From Streptomyces sp. NBC_01268 (GTDB lineage Bacteria; Actinomycetota; Actinomycetes; Streptomycetales; Streptomycetaceae): a DNA stretch of 64,000 nucleotides. Shown piece by piece: positions 1-7,824 of this stretch (the first letter of the stretch is position 1; each line of letters starts with the position of its first letter). The stretch lies in assembly GCF_036240795.1 (NCBI RefSeq), contig NZ_CP108454.1, positions 3,100,001-3,164,000 on the forward strand. Direction: 5' to 3'. Position numbers and translations under genes: made by a program. The notes below the pieces were generated by a model that was not told the DNA's origin, made no database searches, and saw only the letters and a program-made list of their open reading frames with translations.

Positions 1-214
1 GCCCTGGACGCCATGGACTGCGTTCAGTCCGGCAGGACGCGGGAAGCGGCTGTCACCATGCGGACAACCCTGTCCCCCTTCCGCAGTCGCGGAATCCCCG
101 CAGCCTCCGAGGTGGACGAGCGAGCCCGGGTCGCACTTCGCCGACGAGTAGTCTGACGGCGTCGAAGCCGCAGTACCCCATAAGTGGCGCTGCCAATAAG
201 GAAGAAGGGAAACC
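1..214. other. Gene-free left edge
   Basis: I see no convincing gene here. Short ORFs on both strands have arginine-rich translations typical of GC-rich shadow frames. The last bases carry a purine-rich ribosome binding site (GAAGAAGGGA at about 201-210) for the next gene. The upstream neighbour lies outside the window. Confidence 0.6.
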
Positions 215-700
215 GTGCCTGCACAGTTCATCGAGGTGCCGGTCATCGCCGACGTCGTCGGAGGTCATACCGGACGCCTCGACGACTTCAAGGGCGGCGT
301 GGAATCGGTCATCCGCCTGCGGCCGGAGTTCCCCGTGGAGACCCTGCAAGGCATCGAGCAGTTCTCCCACCTCCAGGTCACGTGGTTCTTCAACCTCGGA
401 TCCCCGGACGATGTCGCGCTTCATGCACGCAGCCCCCGAGGCAACCCCGCATGGCCGGCGACCGGCACCTTCGTTCACCACAACCATCGGCGTCCGGCGC
501 GGCTGGCTACTTCCTTCCCGAGACTGCTCAAGGTCGACGGGCGCGACCTACACGTCGCGGACCTCGACGCCGACGACGGCACTCAGGTCGTCGATCTCGT
601 GGCGGTCTTCCAAGAAATGCTCCCTCGTGGGGCCATCACTCAGCCGACGTGGCCAGGCGAAATGCTCGCGGACTATTGGCGAGACGCCTCTGAACGTTGA
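215..700 (+). CDS. TrmO/TsaA-type tRNA methyltransferase family protein
   Basis: The 161-residue protein resembles the TrmO (UPF0066/TsaA) beta-barrel family, which methylates N6-threonylcarbamoyladenosine 37 of tRNA using S-adenosylmethionine. The family core is visible at residues 84-132: a glycine-started segment rich in H, R and P (GTFVHHNHRRPARLA), then the strand pair LLKVDGRDLHVADLDADDGT and a DLV segment. The usual RSPHRPNPIG signature is degenerate, so this is a divergent member and its exact substrate is uncertain. The GTG start at 215 is chosen for the GAAGGGA ribosome binding site just upstream. The gene stands alone on the edge of a gene-poor stretch. Confidence 0.7.
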   Translation: MPAQFIEVPVIADVVGGHTGRLDDFKGGVESVIRLRPEFPVETLQGIEQFSHLQVTWFFNLGSPDDVALHARSPRGNPAWPATGTFVHHNHRRPARLATSFPRLLKVDGRDLHVADLDADDGTQVVDLVAVFQEMLPRGAITQPTWPGEMLADYWRDASER

Positions 701-1393
701 GGACCAATCGTGCTGCCAGCACGACATCTGACCTCAGGGGGGTGACGACAGGCCGGTAAGTGGGGGCTCGGTTTGTGGCCGGGGTGGGTGAGCCCGGTTC
801 CGTCGGATCTCGGTGCGCGGTCGTTGGATGGGGCGGTTGGACGGTGCTTAGCGGCGGTCCGCCATCCGTCGGTTGGGCGTCATGCCCCGCTGGTCACTGC
901 CGGTGGGTGGGAGGCGCGAACAAGTCCGCTCCACTCCTGGTAAGGGCCTCCCAGGAGGGCCCCAAAGTGCGCCACCTGATCAGTCCGAGTTACTGCGGGA
1001 GACCCACACACAGCGACCAGCGGGGCCTGAAGCCCGGCCCGAGACGACCGCAACCCGCTGAGCGCCGCCGGGCCGCCCCATTCCACTGCCGCGCACCCCG
1101 AGCCGAGGGGACCCGGTCCCACCCACCCCGGCCATGAACCCAGCCCCGCCCCACCGGCCTGTCAGGCGCTCTCCAGCCCCGGGTACTGCCCGGGCCCCCG
1201 CGCGGCCCCGCCCCCGGCCGCCCTCCGAGTGTGAAATGGCGGGCTCCGCCGCCGGGTCAAGGGTGGCGCAGCCCATCGGCGAAGCCGACGCGACGAAGGA
1301 GCGCCCTTGACGCGGTGGTGGAGGCCGCCACACTCGGAAAGAGGGCGGCCGCACCCGCACCCTCGAAGCCGGGTCACGCCGAGAAGCCCATCG
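701..1393. other. Gene-poor stretch with a long hairpin
   Basis: There is no convincing gene in these 693 bases. ORFs such as 760-1137 (+) have no recognisable protein character and no ribosome binding site. The stretch holds a small inverted repeat near 933-956 (CTCCTGG / CCCAGGAG) and the large hairpin at 1224-1338, listed separately. It could be the remains of a mobile element between the TrmO-like gene and the racemase. Confidence 0.55.
1224..1338. repeat. 115-nt long imperfect inverted repeat
   Basis: The ends are perfect complements (TCCGAGTGTG at 1224-1233, CACACTCGGA at 1329-1338). An inner pair also matches exactly (GTCAAGGG at 1256-1263, CCCTTGAC at 1304-1311). The segments between them pair mostly by Watson-Crick or G-U pairs. 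The apex has its own small hairpin, TCGGC-GAA-GCCGA at 1276-1288. As RNA it would fold into one long rod. It codes for nothing I recognise. Confidence 0.75.
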
Positions 1394-2125
1394 TTACGCT
1401 CGCGTCGCCGGTGCCTCGCCTGAGGCGTTCTGGGTGCCGGACAGTGCTGCGTGCACGGCAGCCGCAGCGTGGAGTCGTGCAGTGGGGAAGACCGGGACAG
1501 GACAGTCCTCAGTACCGATGAGAAGCTCGATTTCGGTGCAGCCCAAGATGATGCCTTCCGCGCCGGCAGCGACCAAGTCCGTGATGACCTTCTGATAGGC
1601 GGCACGTGACTCCTCCCGCACAACGCCCAGGCAGAGTTCCTCGTAGATCACGCGGTGAACGATCGCGCGCCCGTCGGCGTCCGGGATGCGCACATCGAGT
1701 CCGCCGGCCTCGAGACGGCCTCGGTAGAACTCCTCCTCCATGGTGAATGCGGTGCCCAGCAGGCCGACTCGGTGCAGGCCCGACGCCCGTACGGCCTCCG
1801 CGGTGGCGTCGGCCAGGTGCAGCAGAGGGATGGAGACCGCCGCCTCGACGTGATCGGCGACCTTGTGCATGGTGTTGGTGCAGATCAGCACCATGTCAGC
1901 GCCTGCCGCCTCAAGAGCTTGAGCAGCCGCAGCCAGGATCTCGCCTGCCTCCGTCCAGCGGCCCTGGACCTGCAACTGCTCGATCTCCGCGAAGTCCACC
2001 GAGTAGAGCACGCACCGCGCCGAGTGGAGTCCGCCGAGGCGGTCACGGATGAACTCGTTCAACAGCCGGTAGTACTCCGCTGTCGACTCCCAGCTCATCC
2101 CGCCGATCAGCCCGATCGTCTTCAT
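1394..2125 (-). CDS. Aspartate/glutamate racemase family protein
   Basis: The 243-residue enzyme is of the PLP-independent Asp/Glu racemase family, which inverts acidic amino acids by a two-cysteine mechanism. It opens with MKTIGLIGGMSWESTAEYY, the classic start of this family. Both catalytic cysteines are present: C82 in ICTNTMHK and C196 in GCTEIELL. The ORF extends further upstream, but ATG 2125 is chosen because GTGAGGAG lies 6-12 bases before it and family homology begins there. The exact substrate (aspartate, glutamate or a related acid) cannot be read from sequence. It stands alone between gene-poor stretches. Confidence 0.9.
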   Translation of the reverse strand: MKTIGLIGGMSWESTAEYYRLLNEFIRDRLGGLHSARCVLYSVDFAEIEQLQVQGRWTEAGEILAAAAQALEAAGADMVLICTNTMHKVADHVEAAVSIPLLHLADATAEAVRASGLHRVGLLGTAFTMEEEFYRGRLEAGGLDVRIPDADGRAIVHRVIYEELCLGVVREESRAAYQKVITDLVAAGAEGIILGCTEIELLIGTEDCPVPVFPTARLHAAAAVHAALSGTQNASGEAPATRA

Positions 2126-2197
2126 CGCCACGCTCCTCACATCGACACCGAGCGGCATCGCGTTCGCCACCGGACGCTTCTGTATAAGGAGTTGAGC

Positions 2198-2218
2198 ATG
2201 GCAGGCCACAACGCATAA
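2198..2218 (+). other. Six-codon mini-ORF with strong ribosome binding site
   Basis: ATG at 2198 opens a six-residue peptide (MAGHNA) ending in TAA. It is preceded by TAAGGAG at ideal spacing. It may be the leftover start of a deleted gene or a leader-type ORF for the gene at 2411. Nothing shows that it is functional. Confidence 0.25.
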
Positions 2219-2364
2219 GCCCCGCTTGGAGTCAGTCGAGCTTCCGCATGTGCTGACCGTTCGCCGCATGCCGTTGAAGCGTGCGCCTCAAGGTCACCCA
2301 CACGAGTCATCTTCACTCACCGTGCCCACCCAGGCGCTTTGCGTACGTTACGGTCGCGCAAAAC

Positions 2365-2400
2365 GGCCCTCGCAGATGGTTGGCGCCATCGGCGAGGGCC
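2365..2400 (+). promoter_or_regulatory. Hairpin sequestering the upstream SD of the 2411 gene
   Basis: Two stacked stems are visible: GGCCCTCGC (2365-2373) with GCGAGGGCC (2392-2400), and GATGG with CCATC inside it. The 3' arm contains GAGGG, the only good Shine-Dalgarno-like sequence before the start at 2411, so folding would hide it. It could also act as a terminator for transcripts entering from the left, but no T-run follows. Confidence 0.5.
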
Positions 2401-2410
2401 TGAACCACTA

Positions 2411-3280
2411 GTGGAATCGGACTCCACCGTGATCTACCGGCACTTTAACGCGCCCGCGCGCGCCTTCAGTCAGTTCTCGCACGAGCTCATTCGCCATCCT
2501 CGGCTCAGCTCCGACGCCGTTCGGCTTCTGACCTGGCAGCTCTCTCTCCCCCAGGGCGCCCGCGAGTCACTCTCCCGCACCGCCGAACGTGCCCGGATCG
2601 GGGCATGCGCCTTCACCCGCGCCAAGCGCCAGCTCAAGGAGGAAGGGTTCGTCCACGAGCGGCGCGTACAGATCGCCGGAGGGCGGTGGGTGACCCAACA
2701 GCTCGTCTCCAGTTCTCCGTTGAGCGCCGAGCAGGCCGCCAAGCTGCTCGCCGGGACACCGGTCGCATTCGTGCAGGTCGCACCGAGCCCTCCGAAACCG
2801 GCCGTCGGTCAGCCGGTGACCCCGCCGACCGACGGTCATCCAAAGAAAGACCCCGAGGAAGACACCTCCAACCTTCCGCCGGAGAAGGCCGTCGTGGAAT
2901 CCCCTCGGCTGGAAGACGCCCGCGCCCTCATCGGTGCCCTGCCCATCCTCTCCCCCGCCCTCCGGCACATCCCGCCCGGCATGCGCGACGAGCTCGCCCG
3001 GCTCGCCGCCCGCTGGCTGGACGCCGGCCACACGCCCACCGACGTCCACGAACACATCCTGCGCTCCCTGCCCGGCACCGGGACGTCCGTACACCGGCCC
3101 GGCGGCCTCGTCCGCTACCTTCTGCGTGACGTGCCGCCCCGGACCCTGCCACCCCAGCGCACATCCGGAGAGTCGGTCTCCGCGCGGCTCCGCGGGACCC
3201 GCGAGTGTGCGGGCGACCACACTCAAGTCATGTTGTTCCGGCCGGTCGGCGACGAGACCCGCTGTGCCCAGTGCACCTGA
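2411..3280 (+). CDS. Winged-helix DNA-binding protein, plasmid-replication-like
   Basis: The protein (289 residues from GTG 2411) looks like the helix-turn-helix proteins carried by actinobacterial chromosomes and integrated plasmids. The first 110 residues form a winged-helix-like region (HPRLSSDAVRLLTWQLSLP, then TAERARIGACAFTRAKRQL and a basic wing). A proline-rich linker follows. A second helical region (ALRHIPPGMRDELARLAARWLDAG) comes next, and the tail has a CAGD...CAQC cysteine pair. The start could also be GTG 2429; 2411 is preferred for the GAGGG upstream, which is embedded in a hairpin. The specific role, replication or regulation, is not proven. Confidence 0.6.
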   Translation: MESDSTVIYRHFNAPARAFSQFSHELIRHPRLSSDAVRLLTWQLSLPQGARESLSRTAERARIGACAFTRAKRQLKEEGFVHERRVQIAGGRWVTQQLVSSSPLSAEQAAKLLAGTPVAFVQVAPSPPKPAVGQPVTPPTDGHPKKDPEEDTSNLPPEKAVVESPRLEDARALIGALPILSPALRHIPPGMRDELARLAARWLDAGHTPTDVHEHILRSLPGTGTSVHRPGGLVRYLLRDVPPRTLPPQRTSGESVSARLRGTRECAGDHTQVMLFRPVGDETRCAQCT

Positions 3281-3357
3281 CCGTAGGCCCCCTTGGTGGC
3301 ACAGCGCCCGCACCTCGTACGCTCGGAGGGCGCCCCATCGACCAGGAAGGCCCCGCC

Positions 3358-3660
3358 ATGCCCCGCATCCCCTCCCCCGCCGTCGCCGCCGCCGGTCTCG
3401 TCGGTGGTTATGCCGTTGCTCGATGGACCAAGAAGCGACCCCTTGGGGGTGTCGTGCTGGCCGCTGCTGGTGGGGTGGCGGCTCGGGAGTGGCAGCAGGT
3501 GGGTGGGGCGAAGGTGGCCGGCGGGCTGACGGCCGCGTACGTGGCCGCCTTCGCCGGGTCGCATCCGCTCGCTAAGAAGATCGGGGCCTGGCCCGCGGTG
3601 TTCTCCGTGGCCGGGGCGATGGCCGGTGCCGCCTACGTCGTGACGCGCAAGGCCGGCTGA
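3358..3660 (+). CDS. Small hydrophobic membrane protein
   Basis: I do not recognise this 100-residue protein. It is rich in alanine, glycine and valine, with about three hydrophobic stretches (around residues 6-17, 28-40 and 75-95) separated by lysine and arginine, as expected for a small inner-membrane protein. ATG 3358 is chosen for its AGGAAGG ribosome binding site; the open frame extends further upstream without support. It converges on the DUF445 gene, leaving an 11-base gap between stop codons. Confidence 0.65.
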   Translation: MPRIPSPAVAAAGLVGGYAVARWTKKRPLGGVVLAAAGGVAAREWQQVGGAKVAGGLTAAYVAAFAGSHPLAKKIGAWPAVFSVAGAMAGAAYVVTRKAG

Positions 3661-3671
3661 GGTCCGTTCGG

Positions 3672-4940
3672 TCAGCCGCCCACCGCGTGGCTGACCGTGT
3701 AGATCAGCAGGCCCGCCAGCGCGCCCACCACCGTGCCGTTGATGCGGATGAACTGGAGGTCGCGGCCGATGTTGGCCTCGATCTTCTTCGAGGTCTGGGT
3801 GGCGTCCCAGCCGGCGACCGTGTCGGTGATCAGGGAGGTGATCTCGGTGCGGTAGGTGGTGACGACGTAGGCCGCGGCGTCCTCGGCCCAGCCTTCGACC
3901 TTGGCCTGGAGGCGGTCGTCGGTGGCCAGGCGGGTGCCCAGGGAGATCAGGGACGCGCGGGCGCGGCGGCGGAGCTGGCTCTGGTCGTCCTCGGCGGCGG
4001 CCAGGATCAGGGCGCGGACCGAGGACCAGGCCGAGGCGATGACGTCCTGGACCTCGGGGCGGGCCAGCAGGTCGGTCTTCAGGCGTTCCACGCGGGCGCG
4101 GGTGTCCGTGTCGCCCTGGAGGTCGGCGGCGAAGTCGGTGAGGAAACGGTCGATCGCGCCGCGCGCCGGGTGGCCCGGCATGTCCCGCATCTCCGTCACG
4201 AAGCGGAGCAGCTCCTTGTAGACGCGCTCGCCGATGCGCCGGTCCACGAAGCGCGGGGTCCAGCCCGGCGCCCCGCCCTGGACCGCGTCCATCACCGAGT
4301 CGCCGTGCGTCACCAGCCAGTCGTGGGCCCGGGTGCAGACCAGGTCCACCGCCCGGTGGTGGGAGCCGTCGGCGACCATGCGTTCCAGGGTCTTGCCCAG
4401 GCCCGGGGCGACCTCCACGGACTCCGCCCGGCGGGTGATCGCCTCTCCGACGACCGCCTGCACGTCCGCGTCGCGGAGGACCGTGAGCGCGCCCCGCAGC
4501 GCTGCCGCCAGTTCGGAGGTGACGCGGTCCGCGTGGGCCGGGTCCGCCAGCCACGCGCCGAGGCGGCGGGCGATGCCGAAGCCGCGCAGCCTGCCCCGTA
4601 CGACGTCGGCGGAGAGGAAGTTCTCCCCGACGAAGGTGCCCAGCGACGCGCCCAGCTGGTCCTTCTTGGTCGGGATGATCGCCGTGTGGGGGATGGGGAG
4701 GCCCAGCGGGCGGCGGAACAGGGCCGTCACCGCGAACCAGTCGGCCAACGCGCCGACCATGCCCGCCTCCGCCGCCGCGGCCACGTAGCCCGCCCAAGCC
4801 CCGGCACCCGCGTTCTTCGCCCACGTGGCCAGGGCGAAGACCAGCGCCACGCACGCGAGCAGGCCCGTCGCCAGCAGTTTCATCCGCCGGACGCCCTTGC
4901 TCTTCTCCTCGTCCGCCGCCGTGTACGTGAAACTCACCAT
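3672..4940 (-). CDS. DUF445 family membrane-associated protein
   Basis: This is a 422-residue DUF445 protein. An N-terminal membrane anchor (about residues 19-38) is followed by the family signature AAAEAGMVGALADWFAVTALFRRPLGLPIPHTAIIPTKK (broken here only for reading), then a long helical domain. A last hydrophobic helix (GTVVGALAGLLIYTVSHA) closes the protein. The family has no established biochemical role. ATG 4940 is favoured over GTG 4943 because of its spacing to AAGGAGGT. It is the last gene of the reverse-strand ABC operon, 12 bases after the ATPase gene, so it is probably co-transcribed. Confidence 0.85.
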   Translation of the reverse strand: MVSFTYTAADEEKSKGVRRMKLLATGLLACVALVFALATWAKNAGAGAWAGYVAAAAEAGMVGALADWFAVTALFRRPLGLPIPHTAIIPTKKDQLGASLGTFVGENFLSADVVRGRLRGFGIARRLGAWLADPAHADRVTSELAAALRGALTVLRDADVQAVVGEAITRRAESVEVAPGLGKTLERMVADGSHHRAVDLVCTRAHDWLVTHGDSVMDAVQGGAPGWTPRFVDRRIGERVYKELLRFVTEMRDMPGHPARGAIDRFLTDFAADLQGDTDTRARVERLKTDLLARPEVQDVIASAWSSVRALILAAAEDDQSQLRRRARASLISLGTRLATDDRLQAKVEGWAEDAAAYVVTTYRTEITSLITDTVAGWDATQTSKKIEANIGRDLQFIRINGTVVGALAGLLIYTVSHAVGG

Positions 4941-4952
4941 CACCCCACCTCC

Positions 4953-5978
4953 TTACCTCAGTGACTCCTGGGACGCACCCGGAGTTCCCCCGTACATCTT
5001 CGCGATCACCGCCTCGATGTCCGGCTCCCGCACGGAGAGGTCCACCAGCGGGTACGCGGCCGCCACCGCCGCCACCACCGGCGCCGCCGACGAGGCGGCC
5101 GGGATCGCCAGCCACTGGCGGGGTCCCTCCGCCCGTACGAAACGGGCGCCCGGCACCTCGATCGGCGCCGATTCCCGCGCCAGGTCCACCACCAGCAGGC
5201 GCTCGCTGTCGCCGACCGCGTGCAGGCCGGCGAGCTCGCCGTCGTACATCAGGCGCCCGTGGTCGATCACCATCACCCGGCTGCAGAGCTGTTCGATGTC
5301 GGTCAGGTCGTGGGTGGTGAGCAGGACCGTCGTGCCGCGGGTCGCGTTCAGCTCGCGCAGGAAGCCGCGGACCTTCGCCTTCGACACCACGTCCAGGCCG
5401 ATCGTCGGCTCGTCCAGGTACAGCACGTCCGGGTCGTGCAGCAGCGCCGCCGCGATGTCCCCGCGCATCCGCTGGCCGAGGGACAGCTGCCGCACCGGTA
5501 CGTCGAGCAGGTCGCCGAGGTCGAGGAGTTCGACGCAGCGGGCGAGGTTCTCGGCGTAGCGGGCGTCGGGGATCCGGTACATGCGGTGGACCAGGGTGTA
5601 CGAGTCGCGCAGCGGCAGGTCCCACCAGAGGGTCGTGCGCTGCCCGAAGACCACCCCGATGCGGCGGGCGAGCCGGGTGCGCTCGCGCGAGGGGTCGATC
5701 CCGGCCACCCTCAGCCGGCCACCGCTCGGGGTGAGGATGCCGGTCAGCATCTTGATCGTGGTGGATTTCCCGGCACCGTTGGGGCCGATGTAGCCGACCA
5801 TCTCCCCCTTCCCGACCGTGAAGGAGATGCCGTCTACCGCCCGGACCTCACGCTTCTCGCGGCGGAGGAGGCCCGCCCTGCGGCGGACCGTGAAGACCTT
5901 CTCCAGGGAGTCGAGTTCGATGAAGGGGGTGGTGGGGGTGGTGGGGGTGATGGGGGTGTCGGGGGTGGAGGGGGCCAT
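4953..5978 (-). CDS. ABC-2 type exporter ATPase
   Basis: This 341-residue ATPase powers the two ABC-2 permeases encoded just upstream. Walker A is GPNGAGKST, the signature is LSLGQRMR, Walker B is VLYLDEPTIGLD and the switch histidine is in LLTTHDLTD. The N-terminus begins with a run of Thr-Pro repeats (residues 2-18) encoded by GGGGGT-type repeats on the plus strand. The C-terminal 80 residues form a small regulatory domain as in antibiotic and lipid exporters of the NatA/DrrA class. The substrate is unknown. The start has GAGGTA just upstream, 9 bases after the permease stop. Confidence 0.92.
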   Translation of the reverse strand: MAPSTPDTPITPTTPTTPFIELDSLEKVFTVRRRAGLLRREKREVRAVDGISFTVGKGEMVGYIGPNGAGKSTTIKMLTGILTPSGGRLRVAGIDPSRERTRLARRIGVVFGQRTTLWWDLPLRDSYTLVHRMYRIPDARYAENLARCVELLDLGDLLDVPVRQLSLGQRMRGDIAAALLHDPDVLYLDEPTIGLDVVSKAKVRGFLRELNATRGTTVLLTTHDLTDIEQLCSRVMVIDHGRLMYDGELAGLHAVGDSERLLVVDLARESAPIEVPGARFVRAEGPRQWLAIPAASSAAPVVAAVAAAYPLVDLSVREPDIEAVIAKMYGGTPGASQESLR

Positions 5979-5987
5979 TCGGATACC

Positions 5988-6917
5988 TCAGCTTCCTGTC
6001 GATCGGTAGCTGCGCAGGCCCGTCCGCCACGCGAGCCCCGCCACCGCGCAGCACACCACCGCGATCACGGGTGACAGGAACGCCGTCCAGCCCGGCACCC
6101 CCGCCGGCGGCGTCCTCCCCAGGACGTAGAGGGCGGGCAGCCAGTTGACGAAGGCGAGCGGTACGACGAAGACGACGCCCCGCACCAGGTCCTGGGCGAA
6201 GATCGTCGGCGGGTACTGGAGCATCGTGTTGCCGCCGTACGTGAACGAGCTGGTCACCTCCGCCGCGTCCTGCAGCCAGAACAGGGTGGAGGCGCCCAGC
6301 ACCATCAGCGCGGCGAAGATCAGCGCGCCGCTCAGCAGCATCACCGGCACCAGGAGCACCTTCAGCGGCGTCCACTCCACGCCGTCCAGGAGCACCAGGC
6401 CCCAGACCAGGACGAGCAGCCCCTGGGCGATCCGCCCGAGCCGCCGCAGCGCGAAACGGTCGGCCGCGACCTGCGCGAGGACCGGCGCGGGGCGCAGCAG
6501 GAACGTGTCGAGGGAGCCGTCGCGCACCCGCTTGCCCATCCGCGGCAGCGAGCCCATCACCAGGTCGGCGAGACCGAACGAGGTGCCGGCCGTCCCGTAC
6601 AGGAACGCGACCTCCGCAAAGGAGAAGCCGCCGAGTCCACTGACCTGGCCGAACATCAGGAGGATGACGACGAAGTCGAAGAAGGTGACGAGGAGGGAGG
6701 AGAGGAGGGTCAGGGCGAAGGAGGAGCGGTACGTGAGGGTGGACCGGATCCACATCCCCGCCACCATGCGGTACGTCCGCCACGACTCGGCCACCCCGCC
6801 GCCCGGAGGCCAGGACTCGGCCGCCCACTCGCCCCGCTCCACCCGCTCGCTCCGATCGGCCCGCTCCACCCGCTCCACCCGCTCGCTCCGATCGGCCCGC
6901 TCCACCCGCTCACCCAC
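5988..6917 (-). CDS. ABC-2 permease subunit (second permease)
   Basis: This membrane protein of up to 309 residues has six predicted helices (for example FALTLLSSLLVTFFDFVVIL and AFLSPVIAVVCCAVAGLAW) and resembles the COG3694-type ABC-2 permeases that pair with a second permease. The GTG start at 6917 overlaps the stop of the preceding gene by 8 bases, suggesting translational coupling. The first 45 residues are a charged repeat (ERVERADRS units) encoded by direct DNA repeats and lie outside the normal family boundary. The true start may be further in, near VAESWRTYRMVAG. Confidence 0.85.
   Translation of the reverse strand: MGERVERADRSERVERVERADRSERVERGEWAAESWPPGGGVAESWRTYRMVAGMWIRSTLTYRSSFALTLLSSLLVTFFDFVVILLMFGQVSGLGGFSFAEVAFLYGTAGTSFGLADLVMGSLPRMGKRVRDGSLDTFLLRPAPVLAQVAADRFALRRLGRIAQGLLVLVWGLVLLDGVEWTPLKVLLVPVMLLSGALIFAALMVLGASTLFWLQDAAEVTSSFTYGGNTMLQYPPTIFAQDLVRGVVFVVPLAFVNWLPALYVLGRTPPAGVPGWTAFLSPVIAVVCCAVAGLAWRTGLRSYRSTGS
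6835..6910. repeat. Direct repeats at the permease gene start
   Basis: A unit of about 28 bases (CGCTCCACCCGCTCGCTCCG followed by ATCGGCCC) occurs twice with partial extra copies. On the reverse strand it encodes the Glu-Arg-Val repeat at the N-terminus of the second permease. Such repeats can change copy number by slippage, shifting length but not frame when the unit is lost in multiples of three. Confidence 0.6.
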
Positions 6918-7713
6918 CCTGCACCACCACCTTCCGCGTCGCCGCCGCCTGCACCGCGCGGCCCGTCGCGAGGAGGACGACCGCCCAGCAGCCCTGGAAC
7001 GCGTACGCCCCCAGCACGCCCCAGCCCTCGTACCGCCCCAGGTACACGTCGGCCGGCACCTGGAGCATCGAGGCCCAGGGGAGCACGCGCGCGAGCTCGC
7101 CCAGGGCGCCGGGGAAGACGTTGAGGGGGAGCAGCATCCCGGAGAAGAACAGGCCGCCCAGCCAGGCCACCTGGAGGACGCCCTGGCCGTCGAGCAGCCA
7201 GAAGGCGCTCATCGCCACCAGGTACCAGACGGCGAAGCTGACGATCGCGCCGAGCGTCACCGAGCCGAGGAAGGCGAGCCAGGTCCAGGGGCTGCTCGGC
7301 AGGGTCAGGTCGAAGACGAGGGCGCCGAAGAGCATGGGGGCGATGCCGCGGCCGAGCAGCTGGTAGGCCGCCCGGCCCAGGTTCGCGGCGAACCACCAGG
7401 CCTGGAGGTCGGCGGGGCGGTAGAGGTCGACCGCGATGTCGCCGGTCCTGATCCGCTCGATCAGCTCCTCCTCGAACCCGCCGCCCATCAGCCCGCACAC
7501 GGTGATGAGGGCCTGGCCGATCCACACATAGGCGAGGGCGTCCGCCATGTCGTACCCGCCGAGCGTGGGGCGCACGTCCCAGAGGGCGATGTAGGTGTAC
7601 GACAGGATGAAGCCGAAGACGGTGTTGGTGAACACCCCCGCCGCCGTGGCCACCCGGTAGGTGGCGTGGCGCCTGAACCCACCGGCGGCGACGGTCGCGT
7701 AGAGCCGCAGCAT
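6910..7713 (-). CDS. ABC-2 permease subunit (first permease)
   Basis: This 267-residue integral membrane protein matches the COG4587 type of ABC-2 permease, with six hydrophobic segments such as AGVFTNTVFGFILSYTYIAL and the central motif GGGFEEELIERIRTGDIAVDLYRP. The start ATG 7713 (MLRLYATVAAGGF) is chosen because family homology begins there and AGGAGG and GGAGGG lie upstream; ORF extension to 7743 is possible. It is the first gene of the four-gene reverse operon. Two different permeases plus one ATPase is the usual architecture of this exporter class. Confidence 0.85.
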   Translation of the reverse strand: MLRLYATVAAGGFRRHATYRVATAAGVFTNTVFGFILSYTYIALWDVRPTLGGYDMADALAYVWIGQALITVCGLMGGGFEEELIERIRTGDIAVDLYRPADLQAWWFAANLGRAAYQLLGRGIAPMLFGALVFDLTLPSSPWTWLAFLGSVTLGAIVSFAVWYLVAMSAFWLLDGQGVLQVAWLGGLFFSGMLLPLNVFPGALGELARVLPWASMLQVPADVYLGRYEGWGVLGAYAFQGCWAVVLLATGRAVQAAATRKVVVQGG

Positions 7714-7824
7714 GCCTCCTGCTCCCTCCGGTCCCGGTCCCACCGCACAAAGGGCCCGACCTTAGGGGGACTTCCCGTGCCGTCGCGACCGGTTTTCCGG
7801 ACCTTGCGGGCAGGATGTACTGTT

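Noticed and set aside
760..1137. 125-codon plus-strand ORF in the gene-poor stretch
   Set aside because: No ribosome binding site, no protein character, and composition like surrounding noncoding DNA.
701..3280. Complete integrative element
   Set aside because: No integrase, excisionase, transfer gene or att repeats are visible; only remnants may be present.
3223..5625. 800-codon minus-strand frame covering DUF445 and the ATPase
   Set aside because: It is another reading frame of well-supported genes; the translation is Arg/Gly/Pro filler.
6145..7824. Long plus-strand open frame upstream of the penicillin-binding protein
   Set aside because: It is antisense to the ABC permease genes; its translation is Arg/Ser/Pro-rich with no family signal, and PBP homology begins at 7825.
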